Origin: Desmodesmus armatus | Taxonomy: Eukaryota > Chlorophyta > Chlorophyceae > Sphaeropleales > Scenedesmaceae | Length of the DNA: 64,000 bases | Assembly (NCBI GenBank): GCA_007449985.2 | Contig: VIIQ02000075.1 | Location: 331,501 to 395,500 of the forward strand | Reading direction: 5' to 3' | Shown: in pieces, positions 11,817 through 24,200 of the stretch | Layout: each line of letters opens with the position of its first letter | How positions within the stretch are numbered: position 1 is the first letter of the stretch | Translations under genes and position numbers: made by a program | Notes under the pieces: model-generated | What the model saw: the letters and a program-made list of their open reading frames with translations, nothing else | What the model was told of the DNA's origin: nothing | Databases searched by the model: none

Positions 11817-13871
11817 ATGGCTGGCAAGCAGACAATGAGCGCGCTGCTGCTACTGGCCGGGCTCCTGGCAGGTTGGTTGTGCAGTGGTTGCCCCTGGCTC
11901 ATCGCTGGCAGGCCCGGCCGTTGCTGACAGCTTGCTTCCATCAATTGCAGGTGCTATGGCGCAGTCAGCAGAGCTGCTGAACACTCTGCAGCCCCCTGGC
12001 GCTCTGACCACGGCCATCTACTTCCCAGACCACCCCACCAAGCAGTTCCCAGCAGGAGACATCGTGAGTTGCCGGATCGGAACGTTGGAGGGCTTGTTGG
12101 ATGCTTCCGAGGCTCTTGCTGATACAAATCACCTCCGCCTGCGTCCTGTCGCAGATAACTGCTGTGATCTCTGCACACAACGACAACGCCAAGCCATACA
12201 ACCTGACCGCTATCGTGGCCTCCCTGAACTCCCCTATGGACTTCAGCATGTACATCCAGAACTTCACGCACCGGGTAAGCAGCTGGGTGCACAGGAGCAC
12301 ACCCCAACCTGTCTACTGTCCCACAGACTGGGTGTGGGTGCCAACGATGCTCTCTTGACAACGATGCTCTCTGTTGGGTGTATCTGTCTGGAACAGTATG
12401 CGGTCTAGAATTAAAGCTGCACTTCTGAGGCCAGGCCCCACCTGACGCCACCCGGGCGGCGGTTGCAAGGGGGGTGGAGGGCTCCCCTGTCGGCCCTTCA
12501 CAGCTCCTGGCAAGTCTGCGCCTCTGCCCACTCTCACACTGGTTGTCACTCATCTTGCTTGCAGGTGTACTTCGAGGAGCTGCCCCCCGGTGAGGAGCGC
12601 ACCCTGGAGTACAAGTTCCAGTTGGCCCCTCAGGTACAGCAGCGGCCGTGGTTACGGGATTGACGAAGCAGCAGGCCTGATGGGGCAGAGAAATGTTACT
12701 CGCAGGCACAGTCGCCACACATCATTGGCATTGCCTACCAGGGTTGAGCAGGCTGAATGCTGATGCTAGTGCTCCTGCTATCACCTGCTAACTGCGATTT
12801 TGTTTGTAGAGCAGGGCTCTGATTTTGCGGGCATGGGGGTCAGCTCGCCTTGTGTCCCAACCATCTTGTGGCTGCTGTGGCTCAGGCAGCTTGTGGCCGG
12901 GCCCCTGCTGATGGAGGCTCGGTAACACCTAGAGGTTCAGCACATGGGCATAACCTCATCAACTAGAGCTGTGCCCCAGTTTGGGGCAGGGCCCCTGTTT
13001 GTCTGGGACCAGGCAACACCTCAGGGTTGACAAACTGCCCATATATTTGCATCCACGTGCAGGGCGTCCTTGCCATACCTGTGCTCTGTTCAGTGTGGCT
13101 AAGCAGCTGCTGTTATCTGCCGCCGCTACCTGCTCCCCAGGTGCCCACCCGTGACTTCCAGGTGGCCATCCACTTGATATACGAGGACGTGGGCTCCAGC
13201 GGCTACTACAGCAACGTGGCCTTCAACGCCACCATCGAGGTGGTGGAGAAGCCCAAGCTGGTGGACATGGAGGGCATCTTCATGTACCTCATGATCATTG
13301 CAGCCCTGGGAGGATCAGGTGGGTCGCTGCTGCTGCTGCCACAGACCAGCTTGTATGGCCTTGCAGTTCTCGTGGGGTGGTGGGGTGCAATTGCTAGTAG
13401 GTGTTCTTTAGTATACAAGACAGAAGTAGCTGAGCTGGGATAAGCCTTGCATAGCATCCTAGTCGCATCACCCCATGGTGTGATGGGTCCTGCAGTGCTA
13501 ACAGCAGCAGGGAGGTGTCCGCGCAGGTAGTGCTTTGGCGTGTGTCCTTTCCTTGCGCGGTCTGGCGGCGTTGAGCTCCTGTCTCTGCAGCAGTTGTGCT
13601 GGGCTCTCTGACGTCCAGACTGTTAGGGCAGCCATGTGCGCCAATCAAGCACACCGTCTCAAGCCGCCCGTGTGCCGCTGCATCCCTTCCCGCAGGCTAC
13701 TGGATCTTTGCCAACGCCACCGACAAGCTGGGCGTGAAGAAGGCAACCAAGAAGTCCAAGAAGGGTGACGGCAAGGCCGCCTCATTCGACGAGGACGAGT
13801 GGATCAAGGACACTCCCTACGCCGCCCAGCAGAAGAAGCTGGCAAAGGCAGCATCCACCAAGCAGTCGTAA
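11817..13871 (+). CDS. Translocon-associated protein subunit alpha (TRAP-alpha/SSR1)
   Basis: Six exons: 11817-11871, 11951-12063, 12155-12274, 12565-12633, 13141-13318, 13696-13871; 711 nt, 236 residues. TRAP-alpha is an ER membrane protein beside the Sec61 channel that aids co-translational import of some secretory proteins. Seen here: a short signal peptide (MSALLLLAGLLA), a lumenal domain with YFPDHPTKQFPAGD, NLTAIVASLNSP, YFEELPPGEERTLEYKF and DFQVAIHLIYED, a single transmembrane segment (about residues 164-186, GIFMYLMIIAALGG then YWIFAN), and a basic cytosolic tail (KKATKKSKKG). It lacks the long acidic N-terminal stretch of animal homologues. TGTAA signals lie at 14248-14252 and about 14474. 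Confidence 0.95.
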
Positions 13872-14621
13872 CTGCGTGTTGGAGCAGCCATAGGCAGCAG
13901 CAGAAGCAGCACACAACCGCGCCTGCCTGGCCTCCGCACTGCTGCCGAGCTGCAGCAGCAGTAACAAGCACAGCGGCCACGGAGTCGTGTACTATGTGTA
14001 CTGTGTTTGGGAGATGGGTGACGTGTGGTTTTGTTGGACCCTGGCTGGATGCATTTCGGGGTGGCAGGGAGGGTGTTGGGTGGGTTTGATGGTTGTGACA
14101 TGCCAGATGTAGGTCACTGTGGTGGGGACTGAAAGCATGAACCACAGTGCAGTGCTGTAGACCTTTGGGGGATGCGACCTGTGGCGACTGACGTTGTGCG
14201 TAGACAGCGCATTGCCTGTTTTCCTGGACAGTTTTGTTGTACCTGGCTGTAAGCCTGTGGCAGGGATGTGTGTATCGGACCGGACTTGTTCTGCTCTGTG
14301 TTGATGACAGCAGCCTGTCTAGGAGTGTGCATCGAGCTCTTGGTGCAGGGTTCTTGCTCTGCTTTTACGAGGTGCCGCGGGCACAGGCGGAACGTTGCGC
14401 ACAGGGCCGCAGCATTGGCTGCAGCAGCCATCCTTGACCGGGATGTACGTTGATGTTGTTATGTGTGATTGTAGTTGTAAACTTCGAAATCAAGGTGGTG
14501 AAATATGCTGACTCATTTACTTTGCCGGAAAGGAGACTGCCCTGTAGCTTTCTTGGGTGATACTGGGCACCTTCTTGCAAACAGCAACACGCCCACGAAG
14601 CTTGCGCACCTTCAGCTACTT
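13872..14621. other. TRAP-alpha 3' UTR and spacer
   Basis: No gene recognised. It contains the candidate polyadenylation signals of TRAP-alpha and, if the small minus-strand ORF at 14622-14924 is real, that gene's 3' UTR. Confidence 0.5.
14248..14252 (+). terminator. TGTAA polyadenylation signal, TRAP-alpha
   Basis: TGTAA 377 nt past the stop; another at about 14474 is the alternative. Confidence 0.45.
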
Positions 14622-14924
14622 TCACAAATCGTAAGCGTGGTCAATGATCAGTACATTCAGCTGCTTGCTGCCCGCAGCCCAGTCAGCATTTGCCCTCTTT
14701 GCAATCACTTGCACAGTGCCAGCTCTTGGTGAAGCCCTTGGCGGCCCCTCTTGTCGGGCTGGTGGCAGCAATGTCGCAAGTTTGTGGGCACATGCTGCAT
14801 AACTCAGCCAGCTGCGAAGACACTGCCTTGGATGGGGCTTGTCGTCATACAAACACACAATGTGAAAGGCATTTGTGTACTTGTGCGGTCCGCTGTACAT
14901 GTGCTGGGCTGTCATCGAAGTCAA
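14622..14924 (-). CDS. Possible small protein, 100 residues, not recognised
   Basis: A single uninterrupted ORF begins MTSMTAQHMYSGPHKYTN and ends LNVLIIDHAYDL. Composition is balanced and protein-like (mixed charge, a VQVIAKRANADW strand/helix stretch), unlike the Cys/Ser-rich shadow ORFs around it. It would be divergently placed against the 15.1 kb gene, the arrangement common in this window. I recognise no family. A shadow of non-coding DNA remains possible. Confidence 0.4.
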   Translation of the reverse strand: MTSMTAQHMYSGPHKYTNAFHIVCLYDDKPHPRQCLRSWLSYAACAHKLATLLPPARQEGPPRASPRAGTVQVIAKRANADWAAGSKQLNVLIIDHAYDL

Positions 14925-15062
14925 CCGTCGCTGCGCGCAATCCGTGCCACGGTCAGTTGGCCGGTAAGGCGGATACCAGAGGGCGAATCAGCGCTTTTTT
15001 TTATGTCTTTTGCATGGTTTGCCTGTTCGGTTGGACGAGATCGTCGCGCTAGCAACATCTTG

Positions 15063-16231
15063 ATGCAAATGCACATCATGATCAACCCCAACAAGTCGCT
15101 GGGAATGCGTCCTGCCCAGACATGGACCAAGTCATACCGATCTCGACTCAATGGCATTTGTAGCACGTCCAAGAGCCGTCAGCAGACAGCAGGGCTGCTT
15201 CACGCTAGGGTCAGCGCAGTTGGCAGCAATGCAGGGTCAGAGACAGCGGCCGAGCTCATTTGGGGCCTCCCTGCCACTGTGCACAAGCCCATTGTGCACG
15301 TGGTGACCATGCCACAGCTTGCAGTTACTGAAATTGTGCCGCTTGCTGTTGAGCGACTGCACCCAGACCACCTCACCAGCACCACCTTCGGCGAGTTCCT
15401 AACCCAGAACCTCATGACCCGTGCAGCCAAGCGCCAGGGTACCGTTGCACTCGTGCTATCAGCAGTGTACCTGCCCTCCCAGCTTGATGTCATGCACGCC
15501 TTGGCAGGCAATCTGCTTGTGCCCCCACTACTCACTGCCCCCACTACTCAGTGCACCTCAGCAAGGACAACAGCGCCATGCACGTTGTCTTTCACAAGGT
15601 ACAGGAGGGGCAGGAGCACAGCGCAGACGACCTCAGCAGCGCCCTAGAGGCAGCGCTTGGGCCGCTGCAGCCTTTGACTGCAGCCAGGCTGCAGCAGGCT
15701 CGCATGGCAGAGGGCAGCCTTCGGCACCAGCTTCGACTGTGGGATGCCGCCACCTGGGCCACTGTGCTGCAGCAGCGCCTTGAATTGCGCCACAGCACAG
15801 AATCCTGGCTGGCAGTGCGCAGCCTGATGGGGCCCCCAGCCCTTCAGGCAGCATGGAAGCTGGTGTCCAAGAAGGGGCTGCACTGGCTGGAGGTGCCAGA
15901 GGACCAGATAACAGCACTGACAGGCAACAGCAGCAGCACCAGCGCTAGCGCAGGGAGCAGGCGTAGGCCCGGGCGGCGTGGCAGCAGCACAACAGAGCAG
16001 GGTGTCGAGGCTGAGACTGTGACTGGCGAGCAGCAGGGTGGCGGTGACGTTATCGTAATCAGCACGTATGAGCTGACGGTCGAGGAAGCAGCTACGCTGT
16101 CTGCAGCTGCTTTCACTGACAGTGCGTTCAAGTTGGGACCAGCAGCCAACAGCAGCAGCAGCAGTGTGGTGCAGGAGGATGGTGGCAACGATGACTCGGG
16201 TGCCAGCTGGCCGATGATTTTTGGGCGCTAA
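15063..16231 (+). CDS. Unrecognised protein, about 374 residues
   Basis: Coding from ATG 15063 to 15507, then 15552 to a TAA at 16229-16231. The two parts are in different frames; joining them needs removal of 44 nt (15508-15551) that begin GCAATC and end CTCAG, i.e. a very short GC-AG intron, or else marks a frameshift. The N-terminal half has VHVVTMPQLAVTEIVPLAVE and FGEFLTQNLMTRAAKRQG; the second half has HLSKDNSAMHVVFHKVQEG, a helical Leu/Ala/Gln-rich section with WLAVRSLMG and KGLHWLEVPEDQI, an Arg-rich Ser-repeat linker, VIVISTYELTVEEAATLSAAAF and a poly-Ser tail ending WPMIFGR. I do not recognise the family. The amino-terminal boundary is uncertain. Confidence 0.6.
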
Positions 16232-16848
16232 AGGCAGGGGATGTGCTATGTGGTTGGTGTGTACCGAGGGCTGTCGTGGCTGGACATGTTTTGATGCAGA
16301 TGGCCATACCCGTGGGCCATACTGTGCAGGGGCGTTGAGTGGGCGCTACTTGCTGTGGATGTGAGCCCAGGATGGGGTGTTACAGGCAAAGCACTTTTTG
16401 ATCCAATGGCAGCAAGTTGTGGATGTTGCTTTCATGTTGCTCTGATGTTGACTTTCAAAACTAGTTAAAGACAGAGCGTATGTATTTCTATGATGTTGCG
16501 TTTATGAGCTAGCCGCAAGGGCAGAGGCACCCTGCAGTCAGCTCCTCAATTGATTGAAGCACCCAGCACACAGTACATTCGCGGCTCCTTCATAGCCTGA
16601 TTGGTGCCTTCTGCCCGCTGGCCCAAGCCATCATGATTGCTCGTAATTGGTAAAGTGGAATCAGCTGTTGCAAGCTGCGACAGCGACAGCCACTGGCATA
16701 CGTATAGGCAGGCACGGACACAGCGATCAAGGAATATGGGACACCTCAACACAGTCAAAGTAACAAGTCAACACAGTCAAAGTAGCAAACATGCAACAAA
16801 ACTGCTCAGCCGCAGTGTTGGCACCACAACGCTTCATTGCTGCTGCTG
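16232..16848. other. Convergent 3' spacer
   Basis: 3' ends of the plus-strand 15.1-16.2 kb gene and the minus-strand lipase face each other here. A minus-strand TGTAA at 16380-16384 suits the lipase. No further gene seen. Confidence 0.5.
16380..16384 (-). terminator. TGTAA polyadenylation signal, lipase
   Basis: Minus-strand TGTAA 465 nt past the stop. Confidence 0.4.
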
Positions 16849-19682
16849 TCACAACTTGTAAGGGTACTGCGGCCCCTCAGTCACTGGGAAGTCATAGCAG
16901 TAGGTGCCAACAGCAGGACTCCCAGCCTCCACTTCCCACAACTGGCACAACGTGTTGTTGTCTGGCACGTACTGAGACATGAAACAGTTGTAGCTGCACG
17001 TGTGTGTGGCACGCAGGAATCGACCCATCTCGCAGGGATAGATGTCTGTCAGCCGTGACCAAGCATCCGCCTGCTGTGGCATGCCATCAGGCTGCAGGAC
17101 AAAGTTGCCAGGGATTGAGGTGTACTGCCAGAGGCCCTTATTACGGGTGGTGGCTGTGGGGACCAATGCATCGCTGCAGCCAATCATGGTGGGAGTACAG
17201 GGGACCTGCATGCAAGAACACCACTCTCTCAGCTGGTGAAGGATTGTGGGTTGCGATGAACTTGTGTGATCCATGCTTGTTGTCTGGCAGCAGTCAAACG
17301 TGCTGGTGTGTTGTGCTGGTAGCCTCAGGCTGAGCCTCTGGCCCCCACCACACTGCAACTACTTGCAGCACGTACCCTGCAATCGATGTTGAAAGTGCAA
17401 GTTTTAATTTTTCTTTTGCAATGTCAGAACATGCTTCCCAAGGGGGCATCCTGCATGTCAATCAGCTGTGCAGTGCAGTCATACGCAGATTGACACTACG
17501 TGCAGTCACAACAGAGTTTTGACAACAGAGCACAGACACACCTGAGGAATGAGGTCATTCAGGAACTTGAAGCGGCGTGCATTCACTTTGCGGCCATACT
17601 TGGCTGCAAATGCGGCGTCGCCGGCATTGGGTGCAGCAAAGAGGGTTGCGCCAACTGTGTACCTTGACCCCAGATAGTCCTGCAGCAAAAAGAAACAGCC
17701 CGCCATGCATTAGAGTGCAACACATACTCGGTGAAGCACATCTGGAGCAATCCCAGGCTGCTATACACGACCTAAAGCAGCTCTTGCCAGTGTCACCCGC
17801 CATTGTGGGTCTGTCAGCCTTCATTATGTCCTGTCCTCAGGACAGGACATAATGTCAGCAGGAGGCTCCTGCTGACAGCGCACTTTCTCCGGGCGCCGCT
17901 CTGCTTTGGTCAGCCACGCACCTGCATGGTGTACGCGATCAGTGTCGCAACTCCAGCACCAAGGGAATGGCCAGACACGTACACATTGCTGATGGCACTG
18001 TGACTGTCCCCATGGCCATAGCTGTCGCCAGAGTGCCGGTGGTCTCTGCTGCCTGAGCCCAATAGCTCATTCAGTGCTGTGCGAAGGTGAGGCCAGATGC
18101 TGGCAGCAATAGATGCAAAGCCCTGGTGAACCCTGCCAGGCAGGCGAAGTGCACGCTGAGGAATTGTCTGATTGTAGTTGAAGTCTGCAGGCACGGTGGC
18201 AGCAACATAGGAGGTGCTCAGCAAGACTGGTCAAGCGTGTGCCATCGCTATCAACGACAGGGGCCCACCTTGCAGTAGCCTACTGCACAGCGGCTATATT
18301 TGTGCGTGGCTGCCAGCCAGTGGTGCTCACGAGCATCACGCGCATAGCAGGTGCAAATGTTAAAAGGCTGTCCTGTCTCCCCTGCTGGCTCTGGCCCATC
18401 ATGGGCCCAGCTGAGCTGGCATTGAAAATGCATGATAGCCACTGTAAATGGCCGCTGCCAGCTGCAAGCTGTTCAGGTTGCGATGCTGTATAGAATGCCC
18501 TGATTGTTTCTGCTTTGAATGACGCTACTACTCTGCTACTTACCACTCTCCCAGTCTGCCAGTGTCTCGGTGCCCCTGTGCAGCAAGACAAAGCAGCAGT
18601 AGTATTTTAGGTGAACTTCACCTTGAAGGTGGCACACGTTGCTGCCAGCAGTGCTGTGCTGTTGTGGTGGGCAACTTGTCTGTTGGGAAGGTCAACCAAC
18701 CGGCAGCACTGCTGGCAACCACACTGCAACGCTGGTTTTCAGTGGCGCTGCCATATGCAATGTGCTTGAAATGACACCTAGAGCACTGCTACTTGCTCGC
18801 ACCCACCTGACAAGGACAACCAAGCTGCTGCCTTTGTAGATAACAGTAGCAAACGGCCAGTACATGCCCAACTCAGTGCTCCCATCAGGCAGCCAGATAG
18901 TCGAGTGCACTGTCCATCCCTGTGGCACCATCCAGTCCCTGGTAGGGTCTTCTGTGGTTGGTGTGCCTGCTGTCACGGTCTGTGGGGTGTTGGTGGCGGC
19001 ACAGCCAGACCACCTTTCGAAGTTCAGGACGTTCTTCCACAGCCACGCGTATGAGGCACCTTCTTTGGCCAGCAGTTTGTTGGAGAGGGTGCTAAGCAGG
19101 GGGCGCTGGTCGCTCAAGGGGTATGGCAGGGGCCGACCTGCAGCAAAGTGCACCGCGGACAGCATGCAGCAGCTGTTGAGTGCAGGCACAGGATGCAGGC
19201 CTTGCTTCCAGAGGCGCATCGTAGTGATACTGGTGAGACCAATGAAGCTGGACAGTTTGGCAGCTCACCTGCATTTGATGTGTCTGCCGGTGGCGTCTGA
19301 GACGCTCCCAGGCAGATGCTGCTGGGTGAACCACCTGACAGGAGTGTGAGGCCCTTTTCTGTCAGACCCAAAAAGGGGCAGCTGCTGAGATCCTTGTCAA
19401 AGCCTGAAGTTTTGCAAAGGTTGTCCGACTTGACCTGCACAGGGGTGCTCTGACTGTCAGAAAAGGCAGCTGCTGAAATATTATTCAGCATGAAGCAGCT
19501 GCCTTCCCCACATCAGTATGCAGTACCTTTGGAATTGGCACCAAGGGCCCCAGAAATGTACAAAGCTCGTCGAAATCCTTGGCGGAAGAGGCCAAAGATG
19601 CTAGTTCATTGTTTGCAGCTGCAGAGCGAGCGATGTTTGCCAACAAAACTACACTCAAGAGGGCCAGCTTCATTTGCGTCAT
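16849..19682 (-). CDS. Class 3 (alpha/beta-hydrolase) lipase, secretory pathway
   Basis: Seven exons: 19682-19527, 19434-19269, 19137-18807, 18575-18544, 18184-17922, 17679-17542, 17205-16849; 1443 nt, 480 residues. An N-terminal signal peptide (KLALLSVVLLANIARSAA) points to secretion or an endomembrane compartment. The lipase core shows YKGSSLVVLVRGTETLADW, an oxyanion-region RGT motif of class 3 lipases, then VYVSGHSLGAGVATLIAY with nucleophile Ser about 302, and FAAPNAGD, which supplies the expected catalytic Asp region. The catalytic His is likely in the last exon (candidates near RATHTCSYNC), not certain. The final exon is Cys-rich, suggesting disulphides. Substrate cannot be told; acylglycerol or galactolipid hydrolysis is typical. 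Intron 5 carries a double palindrome. Confidence 0.9.
17822..17876. repeat. Two adjoining perfect palindromes in lipase intron 5
   Basis: The first has 16-bp arms (17822-17837 and 17839-17854, CATTATGTCCTGTCCT) with a one-base spacer. The second starts on its last base, with 11-bp arms (17854-17864 and 17866-17876, GTCAGCAGGAG), again with a one-base spacer. Confidence 0.9.
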
Positions 19683-20087
19683 GTCTGAGAGCGGTTGCAA
19701 GCTCTGGAACAATTTTACACAGTGATGAACTCGTAGCATGTGTTGGAGGCGTCATGCGCTCCGCGTATGTGACATGAGTAACATGAAAGACCTGGACCGC
19801 CGGCGGGACCCTTGATTATTCTTTCCGCATATGCGCACGGCGACAGCGCACATGCTCCTACTTATCATCGGTTCTGCAACTGAGTTGTTATGATGGACTG
19901 CTGCAGGGCATTGCTGCCCATATTTTAGGCCTCATCTGGCCCAATCATCCAAACCGTCGACTAGCCAAACCACGTCTGAGCCTTGCAAATACAGTGTGCA
20001 AGCACTCAAGATAAATTCAAGCTCTACTGTCACTTTTTGAGTGTGCCCTGTCTTATCTTGTACATACGTATGACCTATGCTGCAGGT

Positions 20088-20109
20088 GTGAGATCTGTAC
20101 AGATCTCAC
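20088..20109. repeat. 22-bp perfect palindrome
   Basis: GTGAGATCTGT is followed directly by its reverse complement, with no spacer. It lies in the lipase upstream spacer and could be a dimeric protein site or chance. Confidence 0.8.
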
Positions 20110-20933
20110 GTGTGGGGCTATGTTGTTCAGGAAAGCGCCACCTAGGCAGTTGCCCTGCCTTCCTACAGGCAAAAGTGCCTACCAATACAGGCAACCCTTG
20201 GCAAACTAAGCTGCACAGCCATGTCTGTGTGAAACCCGTACCTGCAAAGCTTTCTGTTTACATCAAGACCATGTAGGCACAAAGGACGTTACAGCCTCCA
20301 GCACCATCCCTGCAACTGTTGCACTGAGCCCGTCAGCGCAGGGAACAGCCACAGTGCTACTGTTGCTGCTGTGAGTGCCCATGACTTGACACCAACATTA
20401 TAACCGCACACTGCAAGCATGCTGTGGAACGCGCACCTGGCCAGACCAGGCAACAACAGCAGTTGTGTTGCACAGCAAGCAGCGACAAGCTGGCACACTC
20501 CACACATAGAGGGCATGCCCCAGCCGCTAGCCAAGTGGGCACCATCCCCCACCCACCTCTCGCCACAATGTGCTGTGGCACTCGCCCTGGGCAGAAAGTC
20601 TGACCGGCAGCATCCTGCAGCCATGTTGCCAGCAGCAACGGATGGCCAAATGTGGCAAAACAACACAAACCAGCGCCTGGACGGTCGCCACCAAATTGCG
20701 TTCTGCCAGTTCCCCACCTCAGTCAGTTGAACTCCCAGACAAGCCACACACAGAAGCTGTTTGTCAGGAATTGTGAACACAACAGCTCCAGTCAAGCACA
20801 CCAGCCTTCACATCAGGCCTGCAGGCTGACTCCCACAGCAATGCAACTCAGTACCAAGCGAGACACTCGCCACCTGGCGCTGCCATCACAACACGTCACG
20901 TGACACCAAGCACTGGTGTAGCGGGTGATACCC

Positions 20934-20938
20934 TTACA
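20934..20938 (-). terminator. TGTAA polyadenylation signal, C2/VASt gene
   Basis: Minus-strand TGTAA 321 nt past the stop. Confidence 0.45.
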
Positions 20939-21258
20939 CTGTCAGACGACACAGACCTTTTGCTGTGCTGGCACGCCACAACCTCTGTTGTGTTCTGAAC
21001 CCAATACTTTGTAAGCATGCGCAGCAGCTGATGACACCTTGACAAAGCGCCTGCATGTGCCGCACACTTATGCTTCCAGTCACACACACGACATTGAGCG
21101 CTCACACACGCTCAAGTCCATGAAGGCCCACTCCGGCCACAGTGGATTGGTTTCCCTACACTCTCAGACAAAAACAAAGCACCCATGTGCAAGCAAGGCA
21201 GGCCCAATCCAGCAGGCACTGTGCCCCATCTCTGCCCAGCACTTGACGTAATCACCCC

Positions 21259-24200
21259 TCACGCCATCTTGCACTCTTTCATCGCTGCAGTCAGTTGGCG
21301 CAGCTCTGAACTGATGCCACGACCTGCTGACACTATCGCCCACGCCAACAGCAGCAGTGCCAGGACAAGCCCCACCCGCAGCAGCACCTGCACATCGCCC
21401 TGCAGCCCCCACCCGCGCTTTCCAGCAGCCATCTGCACATCCGCTGCTGCTCCTGTCATGGCTGCTGGCTGCTGCTCCACCAGGGGCTCAGATCCTGCAC
21501 TGCTGCCCCTGCCGCTGCCTGCCGCGTGTTGGTTGAGGCGAGTGACCAGCGCTGCATAGCTGCGGCGAGCATCTGTCGCGGCACCGTTCTGCACCATGCC
21601 CTGGCCCCACGTCTTCTTGGTCCAGTTGAGCTGCGCAAAGTGACACCAGCAGCAGATACAAACAGTGCAATTAGTACAAGCTGAACATGGCCGAGCACTT
21701 GCTGTTGCACACATGCATCCTGAAGTTGGCACACATCATTGGGGCTCAGCAACAGAAGGTGTGACGTTGACAAAATGTTGACAGCCCCCGCAGCCATAGC
21801 AGCCATAACCAGTGGTGCCTACCTCCATGCTGACACGAAGCTTGCTCGCGTTGCTGTTGACGTACACACCGCAGATCTGCACGTGCGCCTCGAAGCAGTC
21901 GCCCTTCGGCGCGTCGTTCTTGCAGACGAGCAGCACCACCCAGCCACCGTCCTCCTTCACCATCAATCTGTGCTCCTCCCAAACGTGACACTTCTCAGGC
22001 GCCAGGGGCAGCGGGATGTTGAGTTTCTTCGTGTAGGACACGTTGCGAACACGCTGGTAGGTCGCCCCGGCAGGTGCAGCTTGCCAAGGTCCGATGATCA
22101 TCTCCGTGACGTCGTTTGCCGCGTTGTGTGCCTTCATGAGCTCCGAGCTGGCATCGATGACAAGCTTGTACAGCTGCTTTGCTCCGATGCCCTGCAGCGT
22201 GGACTCCTGGATGAGCAGTTCCAGCGCGGGTCCGGGCTCGATGGGTGTCGCTTGTGCCGCCTCTTCGTCGTCCTCCGAGCTGCTGCCCTCGCAGAGTTGC
22301 TGTCCAGCACCTGCAGGCCATGACGCAAAGTTAGTAAACATCTCTGCACAGCTCACGTTGCGAGCCGTATCTGTCTGCTAGCTTCCGTATTTGTCTACTA
22401 GCTGCCGATTTGGTGGATGGTGCTGTATCACTGTCTAGCCAGTGGAAAGTCGATGAAGATATTGCAGGTCTCAAGAGACAGATACACTGTGCAGCCAGGA
22501 GTGACACACTGACCTGCTGCCAAGCTGGTTGCCGTAGTCAGGCACCCCGCGCCCACCCTGTGCTCCACCACTGCCAGTGCCAGGGTGACCTCAAGGCTTG
22601 AGCCAGGGTTGGTGGGCACCTTTGGGTCCATGATCCTGCAGAAGGGCCTGCTGCTGCTGCGGGGGCTGGGACTGCTGGCAGCCTCCTCGTCATCGCTGCT
22701 TGTCACCTTGGTCGGCACCCAGCCAAGACGGTTGACCTGCAGGCACAGCGAGAAACAAACGATGATTGAGCCAGTGGCATTCGCCCAGCACACACATGTG
22801 CGGGCCGTGCCCGGCCAGGCACACCAGCACCTCAACACCCGCAGGATCATACTTCTCGCTTTTTCTCAATTGGCTTTGGTGGTCTGCATCATCAGCAGTG
22901 CTGCATTCAATGACAAGTTGTCCTGAGCCACCAGCAGCACTGGTCTCAGCTCAGTTGCATGGAAGCAGGCAAGCAACTACTGGAAAGGACGGACTGACAG
23001 TCCTGCAGGCGGGAAACTTACCTCACGTGGCGGCACAAAGATGGCCTTGAGTGGCTTCCTCAGCACGTTTGCCGGCGCGTCATGCATCTCAGCCAGGCCC
23101 TGCACCTTCCTGCCGTTCAACCCTGCAGGCGCATGCACGTGATGGCCGCGAGCACTGATGTAGGCCGTCACGCTATCCAGACTGCCCTCAACTGCAAGGG
23201 CTTTTCCTGCAGCATGGCCATTGCTTGGGCTCTCTGAACGCCCCAGCGCCATCGTGCTGGCTAGGCTGTTGGGGGCTGCTGCAGTGCCGTCAGCAGGGTG
23301 TGTGAGTGTGCTGGACAGGCTCTCAGGGGGGCTGCTGCTGCTGGTGCTGAGGTTGCTGCTGCTGCCTACCCAGCCGCCCAGTACGTTGAAGCGTTTGTGG
23401 ATGGTGGCGGACAGGCTGAAGGCTGCCGCTGCGTCTGTCTTGTGCGGCATGGGGCTGGCTGACTGCCCGGCCAAGGGACTGCCAGAAGCGTTTGGTGTGG
23501 CTGGGGCACAGCCGGCTTGAATGAGGTCGGCAGCTGCATGAACAGAAAGACAGTCATGTACATGGCAGCAGGGCAGTATGCTTGAGTCACTGGTGACCTG
23601 GGTGCATTTGATGTATCTGAGCAAAGTTCCAAACACACGGATCTGGTGCTCTGTCAGCACCAAGCGAAAACAACACCCAAATTGTACTCAGAGCAGTGTT
23701 CCTTCCCACCAGCAACAACCTGCTCGTGTATGCACACAGGAGAAGTTGTGCAGGCGCGTATGCAACTCCACTCTCAGCGTCAGCAAGCAGTACAGCCCCC
23801 AGCTTACTTGTGCCACGTGGAGTGCTGGGCATTGAGTGGCTCGCCATGGACATGCCGTCCAAGCCACCCAGCCCCTTGTGCATATGCATGCCGTCATGCG
23901 TGGAGCGCGGCGTGGCGGCCCCAGAACCCAGGTTGTACTCTGTTTGCATCGCTGCGATGGCTGAAGGGCAGAGGCTGCTGATGATTGGGACGGAGCTGAT
24001 GGGGATCTGGGTCTTGGCAATGAGGGTGTCTTCGCTCTTGAGGTACACCTTGATGTCAACCAGCTGCAAACACGGATTTTGCAAACAGGGGAACACATAA
24101 TCAGGGTTTTTGGGTTTTGCTCAGCGCTTTGCTGCCACTGGCTTCATTCATGTTGCGTTGCGTGGCCATATATCGGCTGCTGGTGATGGCTTGGCCTATT

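Larger units (their letters stand above)
19683..21258. other. Gene-free spacer
   Basis: About 1.6 kb between two minus-strand genes. It holds the lipase promoter, the 3' UTR of the C2/VASt gene with a minus-strand TGTAA at 20934-20938, and a perfect 22-bp palindrome (20088-20109, GTGAGATCTGTACAGATCTC). Open frames here look like noise. Confidence 0.55.

Noticed and set aside
14751..15062. Upstream part of a long plus-strand ORF
   Set aside because: It overlaps the small minus-strand ORF and has no recognisable content; I start the plus-strand gene at ATG 15063.
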